This document shows positions 59,030 through 64,000 of a stretch of DNA of 64,000 bases, one piece after another. Made by a program: the position numbers and the translations under genes. The number at the start of each line of letters is the position of its first letter. Position 1 is the stretch's first letter. The notes below the pieces were generated by a model that saw only the letters and a list, made by a program, of their open reading frames with translations, was not told where the DNA came from and made no database searches. The DNA is from Candidatus Latescibacterota bacterium (GTDB lineage: Bacteria > Latescibacterota > UBA2968): positions 186,001 through 250,000 of the forward strand of contig JAJEHL010000026.1 in NCBI GenBank assembly GCA_022823725.1, in the 5' to 3' direction.

Positions 59030-61411
59030 ATGTTTGTGAATTATTTCAAAATCGCGGTCCGCAATTTTTTGGGACAAAAAACCCATTCTATAATCAATAT
59101 TGCGGGTCTTTCCGTGGGCCTGACCTGTAGTTTTTTAATTTTTATGTGGATCGCCCACGAACTCAGCTACGATCAATTCCATGTGAATGGCGACCGAATC
59201 TACCGCTTCATGCGGCATCATCACGGCATGAATAAGATCTCGACGCTGTCTTCGATACCCCATCCGAGTGCCAAACTGCTGGAAGAGCGATATCCAGAGG
59301 TTACCGAGACCGTGCTTGTGACCTGGAATCAGCCCATGTATTTGACACATGGGGAACAGACTTTTCGGGAGAGCGGATATCACGCAGGCCCGGCCTTTTT
59401 TAAGATTTTCACCTTTCCCCTCGTCCTGGGCGATCCCGAAACCGCGCTTGCGGAACCGGATAACATCGCCATCTCAGAGCGACTGGCCGAGAAGTATTTC
59501 GGAGAGGATTGGCGAAGTACCGCGATGGGGCAGATATTCGTGGTGAATAATACGCACGCACTGGTGCAATACGATAACAAAAGTTTTAAGGTGGCTGGGG
59601 TTTATGAAAACATGCCCGTAAATTCGACGCAGCGATATGACTGTATTTTGCCAATGGCATCTTATTTGGCCAATAAACGCAGTTTTTATCGATGGACGGT
59701 CAATCACCTTCGGCTATACGTTCAGTTGCAAAAGGATGTCAATATCGATCAATTCAATGCCAAGATCAAAAATATCATTAAGGAGAATGATGATACGGTC
59801 ACAAGCGATGCTTTTTTGCAGCCCTATCTGGATATGCATCTGTATTCCGACTACAGGAATGGCAAACTGGTCGGTGGTCGGATTGACTATGTGCAGATGT
59901 TTATTGTCGTGGCCTTGTTCATCATCCTGATCGCGAGTATTAACTTTATGAATCTATCGACTGCGCGTTCTACGCAACGCGCCCGAGAAATTGGGATTCG
60001 CAAGGCTGTTGGGGCGCATAAAACCATTCTGATTGGGCAGTTTATGGGCGAATCGCTCATGATGACCATGTTCGCTGCCATTCTGGCGCTGATCATGGTC
60101 ATTCTGGTTTTGCCGTCGTTTAGCGATTTGATCAATCAGACGCTCACGACCGATCTTTTCAGCATTGAGATTCTTCTCATTTTTTTTGGCATTGCGATTG
60201 TAACCGGGGTGCTCGCGGGAAGCTATCCCGCTTTTTATCTTTCCAATTTTAATCCCGTCATTGTTTTGCGCGGTACTTTTACACCTGGGTCGGGTTCGAG
60301 TCAGTTGCGCCGGGTGCTGGTGGTGTTCCAATTTGGTCTTTCTATTTTGCTCATTATCGGCACGCTGACGGTTTATGAGCAGATTGCGTATATGCGGAAC
60401 AAAGATCTGGGGATTGACCGCGATAATCTGGTGTATATGCGGTTGGAGGGGGCAGCTAAGCGGCAGTATGAGGCTTTCAGACAGGAACTTTTGCAACAGC
60501 CGGGCATTGTCGGCGTGACCAGTACCGGACACAATCCACTCAGGGTGACGAGTACCGGAACAAATGCGATGTGGGCGGGGAGAGATCCCAATTCAGAACA
60601 TATTTTTCACAGGTTACAGGCCAACTACGATGTGGTCAATACCCTGCACATGGAGCTTGTTCACGGACGCGAATTTTCCAGAGACTATCCAGGGGATCTC
60701 AGAAGTTTTATTGTGAATGAAGAAATGGCCCGGGCTATGGGCATGGAAAACCCGGTTGGCACCCGTCTGCGGTTTGGTCGCGAAGGCCCGATTATTGGCG
60801 TGGTGAAGAATTTCCATTTTCAATCCCTGTACACCGCCATCGAACCGCTGATTATTCTTCTAAGCCCCACCCGTACCGAGTTTTTATTTGTGCGTATTGC
60901 CGGGGGACAAACAGCTGAGGCGATTGCAGGTATCGAGAGGGCATCCAAGAAATTCAATGCGGACCGTCCTTTTGAGTTTTCTTTTCAGGACGAACAGTTT
61001 GAACGCATGTATCGCAACGAGAGCACGATGGGCACGCTGGCTACTTTTTTTGCAATTTTCGCCATTTTTATTTCTTGCCTGGGTCTGTTTGGCCTGGCGT
61101 CCTATACCGCCGAACAACGCACCAAGGAAATCGGCATTAGAAAAGTTCTCGGCGCATCTATCCCCAATCTCGTCATTCTGCTTTCCAAAGAGTTTGTCAG
61201 GCTGGTCGTCGTTGCGTTTGCACTGGCCGCGCCGCTGGCCTATCACTTTATGAACGACTGGTTAAACGATTTTGCGTACCACACATCTATGGGGTGGCGC
61301 ATCTTTGTTTTTGCTGGCGTCTTGTCTCTGATTATCGCTTGCCTCACCGTGAGCTATCAAGCGGTCAAAGTCGCTATGGCCAATCCCGTTGAATCGCTGC
61401 GGTATGAATAA
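59030..61411 (+). CDS. FtsX/MacB-type ABC transporter permease E
   Basis: A 793-residue FtsX permease with two extracytoplasmic and two FtsX domains (coupling motifs REIGIRKAVGAH and KEIGIRKVLGAS). Its codon use is unlike the flanking permeases: more G- and T-ending codons (GGG, GTT, TTT), which hints at separate acquisition. The ATG follows CTGGAGAA. No Walker motif. It lies about 100 bases after the adaptor gene and is followed by a tiny reading frame and the shared ATPase. Confidence 0.88.
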   Translation: MFVNYFKIAVRNFLGQKTHSIINIAGLSVGLTCSFLIFMWIAHELSYDQFHVNGDRIYRFMRHHHGMNKISTLSSIPHPSAKLLEERYPEVTETVLVTWNQPMYLTHGEQTFRESGYHAGPAFFKIFTFPLVLGDPETALAEPDNIAISERLAEKYFGEDWRSTAMGQIFVVNNTHALVQYDNKSFKVAGVYENMPVNSTQRYDCILPMASYLANKRSFYRWTVNHLRLYVQLQKDVNIDQFNAKIKNIIKENDDTVTSDAFLQPYLDMHLYSDYRNGKLVGGRIDYVQMFIVVALFIILIASINFMNLSTARSTQRAREIGIRKAVGAHKTILIGQFMGESLMMTMFAAILALIMVILVLPSFSDLINQTLTTDLFSIEILLIFFGIAIVTGVLAGSYPAFYLSNFNPVIVLRGTFTPGSGSSQLRRVLVVFQFGLSILLIIGTLTVYEQIAYMRNKDLGIDRDNLVYMRLEGAAKRQYEAFRQELLQQPGIVGVTSTGHNPLRVTSTGTNAMWAGRDPNSEHIFHRLQANYDVVNTLHMELVHGREFSRDYPGDLRSFIVNEEMARAMGMENPVGTRLRFGREGPIIGVVKNFHFQSLYTAIEPLIILLSPTRTEFLFVRIAGGQTAEAIAGIERASKKFNADRPFEFSFQDEQFERMYRNESTMGTLATFFAIFAIFISCLGLFGLASYTAEQRTKEIGIRKVLGASIPNLVILLSKEFVRLVVVAFALAAPLAYHFMNDWLNDFAYHTSMGWRIFVFAGVLSLIIACLTVSYQAVKVAMANPVESLRYE

Positions 61412-61422
61412 GGAGGTTGCTT

Positions 61423-61545
61423 TTGTCCGATAGACCCAATTTTATGGATTCGATTCAGCCGAAGGAAGACATTCGTTCAATTTCCGAAATGATGAATAGG
61501 CTGTTTGCTTTGCTATCAGGTAAAATTAAAAGTGTCTTAAAGTAG
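61423..61545 (+). CDS. Possible 40-residue small protein with TTG start
   Basis: A frame of 40 codons starting with TTG, preceded by a perfect AAGGAGG site six bases upstream, begins 11 bases after permease E. The product (opening MSDRPNFMDSIQPKED, ending LLSGKIKSVLK) is amphipathic with no known motif. The strong ribosome site is the main evidence; an untranslated leader for the ATPase is the alternative. Confidence 0.45.
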   Translation: MSDRPNFMDSIQPKEDIRSISEMMNRLFALLSGKIKSVLK

Positions 61546-61603
61546 ATGCTTTTAACGTCTCATGTCTTATGTCTTACATCTCACCTTAAAGAGGAGTCTC
61601 ACA

Positions 61604-62281
61604 ATGATCAAAACCGTCAACCTCCAGAAAGTCTATACCACCGAAGAAGTGGAAACCACGGCCCTGAACAACGTCAACATAGACATTGACGAAGGCGAAT
61701 TTGTCGCCATCATGGGGCCATCGGGATGTGGCAAATCCACACTCTTGAACGTACTCGGTCTCCTGGACAATCCGAGCGGTGGGGAATACTTTCTGAACGA
61801 AGAAGAAGTATCCAAACACACCGAACGGCAAAGAGCCAACACCCGCAAATCAAACATCGGCTTTGTATTTCAAAGCTTCAACCTCATCGACGAACTGACC
61901 GTCGCCGAAAACGTGGAACTGCCCCTGTTATATCTGGGCTTACCAACCAGCGAGCGCAAACAGCGCCTAAGTGAATCGCTCGAATACATGGGCATCAAAC
62001 ACCGCGAAAAGCACTTCCCGCAACAACTATCCGGCGGTCAGCAACAGCGCGTAGCCGTAGCCAGAGCCGTCATAGCAAACCCCAACATCATCCTGGCAGA
62101 CGAGCCAACGGGTAATCTGGACTCGGCAAACGGCAACGAGGTCATGGATCTGTTGACCGAACTGAACAAAAACGGCACCACAATCGTCATGGTGACGCAC
62201 AACTCGCACGACGCGGGATACGCGCATCGCATCATCCATTTGTTCGACGGTCATGTCGTCACAGAGAACATCAGGGAATAG
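61604..62281 (+). CDS. ABC transporter ATP-binding protein, MacB/LolD-type
   Basis: A 225-residue nucleotide-binding subunit. Walker A is GPSGCGKS (residues 38-45), Q-loop Gln90, signature LSGGQ (142-146), Walker B IILADE (162-167) and the switch His in VTHNSHDAGY. It belongs to the LolD/MacB/FtsE group that powers FtsX-type permeases. The start at 61604 follows AAGAGGAG. As the only ATPase among seven permeases, it is likely shared. It lies 11 bases before permease F. Confidence 0.95.
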   Translation: MIKTVNLQKVYTTEEVETTALNNVNIDIDEGEFVAIMGPSGCGKSTLLNVLGLLDNPSGGEYFLNEEEVSKHTERQRANTRKSNIGFVFQSFNLIDELTVAENVELPLLYLGLPTSERKQRLSESLEYMGIKHREKHFPQQLSGGQQQRVAVARAVIANPNIILADEPTGNLDSANGNEVMDLLTELNKNGTTIVMVTHNSHDAGYAHRIIHLFDGHVVTENIRE

Positions 62282-62292
62282 CGGAAAACCGC

Positions 62293-64000
62293 ATGCTCAA
62301 AAACTATCTCAAAATCGCCCTGCGAAATTTGATGCGAAACAAATTGTACGCATCAATCAACATCATCGGACTCGCGATTGGAATGGCGTGTTGTGTGCTG
62401 ATTTTTTCGACGGTGCATCAACAATGGTCTTTTGATCGGTTTCACAAAAACAGAGATGTGATCTTTCGAGTATTAACGCGGGAAATCACCAAAGAGGGAG
62501 AAGTCGCATTTACAGTATTACAACCGAAGGAACTCGCAGGCATATTGAAGGACGCATTTCCAGAAATCGTTCACACAACGCGATTTGCCAGTTCGTATGT
62601 GATTGCCGGGCGTGAGGACAAGCTGTTTCAAGAACGCATTGCACTAATAGATCCCGCGTATCTGCAGATCTTCACCTATCCGCTATTAGCCGGAGATGCA
62701 AATACAGCACTTGACGATTTGCACAGCGTGGTCATCAGCGAGCGCGTGGCGAGAAAATACTTTGGTGAGACAAAAAATTACGCCCATGTGATAGGCCAAT
62801 CGCTGCGTGTTAAAGGCGCTCGAGAACCGCAAGATTTTGTGGTGACTGGCATTATGAAAGCCTTGCCGTTGACCTCGAGTATGCGTGGAAATGATATTCT
62901 AATACCCTTTGAGAATGCATATCGAGATGACACATGGTATTTTAGAACGTCGCAGTCCCGGAGTGGGAATATTGTATCGACTTATGTTCAAATCCAGGAC
63001 GCGAGTCAGGCGACAGCATTAAATGAAAAACTCGCTTCTTTTACCAGCGAACTTCTGGACAAGCAGCGAAGCAGAAGGATCAAAAGCGGGCGTATTCAAG
63101 ATCGCGCTGATGCGTTTCAATTACAGTTGCAAGCACTCGTAGATATTCACTTTCAAAATGAAATGCGCGGAGGATACGAGCAAAAGATCAGCCCGATATT
63201 TGCTTATGTCCTATCAGCCATTGGTATGGTGGTGTTGCTGATCGCATGTATCAATTTCACAACCCTGTCTCTGGGACACTCGACGCAGCGGTCGCTGGAA
63301 GTGGGCATGCGCAAAGTACTGGGCGCACATCGCGGTAACTTGATGCGGCAGTTTTGGGGTGAAACTCTGCTGATGAGTTTGCTGGCTCTGCTGTTGGGAT
63401 TGGCACTTGTCGAGTTATTTTTACCGGTATTTAACGACATGATGGGCGGGGCAGTGGCGATTGTGCCGAGTTGGGAATTGGTCGTTGCGCTGATGGGTAT
63501 TCTCGTATTTGTAGGGCTTGTCGCAGGCAGTTATCCAGCACTCATACTGTCAAAATTTCAACCCATATCCGTATTTAAAGGCGACGCGCGGACAAGACGG
63601 CGCAAACCCTTTACACGCGCCCTCGTCGTGGTGCAATACGCCTTGTCGATTGTTTTGATGATCGGCACGGGCATTATGGCGCAACAATTGGATTATTTGC
63701 AGTCGAAAAGTTTGGGATATACCAGCGAACAGGTGGTGGTCCTGGACAAGGCGACGCCGGAAACGCCCCAACGCTTGCGCGATGCCTTACGCGGTCATAA
63801 TCGCATCGTAAATATTGCTGGCGGTGGCTATTCATTTGTAAATAGTCAAGAACAAAGAGGCCATAGATTGCCCGATGGCAAGTCAATCAATATCTGGACC
63901 ATGTGGATTGATGAAGCCTATTTAGAAACACTGGGTATTGGTCTGAAGACGGGGCGAAACTTTTCCACAGATTTTCCGAGCGATCCTCAGCGGGCTGTAA
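62293..64000 (+). CDS. FtsX/MacB-type ABC transporter permease F, cut by the window end
   Basis: The first 569 codons of an FtsX permease; the frame is open at base 64000, so the C-terminal domain is not seen. The first TM, first extracytoplasmic domain, first FtsX domain with LEVGMRKVLGAHRGN, the central TM and the start of the second extracytoplasmic domain are present. It begins 11 bases after the ATPase stop, so both are surely co-transcribed. It is the permease most closely tied to the ATPase. Confidence 0.9.
   Translation, partial: MLKNYLKIALRNLMRNKLYASINIIGLAIGMACCVLIFSTVHQQWSFDRFHKNRDVIFRVLTREITKEGEVAFTVLQPKELAGILKDAFPEIVHTTRFASSYVIAGREDKLFQERIALIDPAYLQIFTYPLLAGDANTALDDLHSVVISERVARKYFGETKNYAHVIGQSLRVKGAREPQDFVVTGIMKALPLTSSMRGNDILIPFENAYRDDTWYFRTSQSRSGNIVSTYVQIQDASQATALNEKLASFTSELLDKQRSRRIKSGRIQDRADAFQLQLQALVDIHFQNEMRGGYEQKISPIFAYVLSAIGMVVLLIACINFTTLSLGHSTQRSLEVGMRKVLGAHRGNLMRQFWGETLLMSLLALLLGLALVELFLPVFNDMMGGAVAIVPSWELVVALMGILVFVGLVAGSYPALILSKFQPISVFKGDARTRRRKPFTRALVVVQYALSIVLMIGTGIMAQQLDYLQSKSLGYTSEQVVVLDKATPETPQRLRDALRGHNRIVNIAGGGYSFVNSQEQRGHRLPDGKSINIWTMWIDEAYLETLGIGLKTGRNFSTDFPSDPQRAV

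Noticed and set aside
1-64000. CRISPR arrays, rRNA, tRNA genes, prophage structural genes and complete insertion sequences.
   Set aside because: I looked for regular direct repeats, tRNA-arm signatures, transposase motifs and phage proteins and saw none; a covariance-model scan would be needed to exclude tRNAs with certainty.

Overview
The window is a bacterial chromosome segment, dense in genes, with roughly even base composition and mixed strand use. No rRNA, tRNA or CRISPR was recognised. Several traits recall uncultured members of the Fibrobacteres-Chlorobi-Bacteroidetes wider group, such as Latescibacterota or Poribacteria-like lineages: a long array of about 800-residue permeases of the FtsX/MacB type, phytanoyl-CoA dioxygenase (PhyH) and enolase-superfamily catabolic genes, a long UbiD-type decarboxylase, and many small dispersed palindromes. 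This taxonomic guess is inference only.

Layout. 0.1-3.5 kb: a plus-strand run of an SDR oxidoreductase, a QueA-like protein, a VCBS beta-propeller and a NIPSNAP protein, meeting an orphan McrB-like AAA+ GTPase (3.5-5.3 kb, minus). 5.3-10.7 kb: three tandem paralogous small membrane proteins between two near-identical hairpins, then ahpD, a DegT-type aminotransferase, an isochorismatase-fold protein without its usual catalytic Asp and Lys, and a NodB-like deacetylase. 10.6-15.2 kb: an exported leucine-rich-repeat protein, a UbiD-type decarboxylase, an AcuI/YhdH reductase and a TIM-barrel isomerase. 15.2-18.0 kb: an intact BrnT/CopG toxin-antitoxin pair with a palindromic operator, and a minus-strand set of an Rpn-type nuclease followed by three small genes, two of them paralogous. 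18.3-29.0 kb: housekeeping genes on the minus strand (purA, serA, a D-threonine aldolase-like enzyme, engB, the tig-clpP-clpX set, pdxJ, pdxH and two GNAT genes). 29.1-34.0 kb: a histidine phosphatase, small unknown genes, an ECF sigma factor with a long structured leader, a cupin and a Rieske-domain fusion. 34.0-40.1 kb: a tightly packed minus-strand operon with a beta-propeller protein, two PhyH dioxygenases, an enolase-superfamily dehydratase and FucU, running straight into a GAF histidine kinase and NarL-type regulator. 40.3-41.4 kb: an MFS transporter.

41.4-64.0 kb is the most striking part: seven FtsX/MacB-type permeases (the last one cut by the window end), one ECF sigma factor overlapping the first permease, one periplasmic adaptor and a single ATPase. 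Two sigma-54 (-24/-12) promoters lie in this array. Each has the same upstream element of about 39 bp, placed at exactly the same distance. One permease pair has been duplicated, and a decayed antitoxin-PIN toxin locus sits in the middle. The likely picture is an enhancer-controlled envelope export or stress system in which several permeases share one ATPase and one adaptor. The cognate NtrC-type activator is not in the window.
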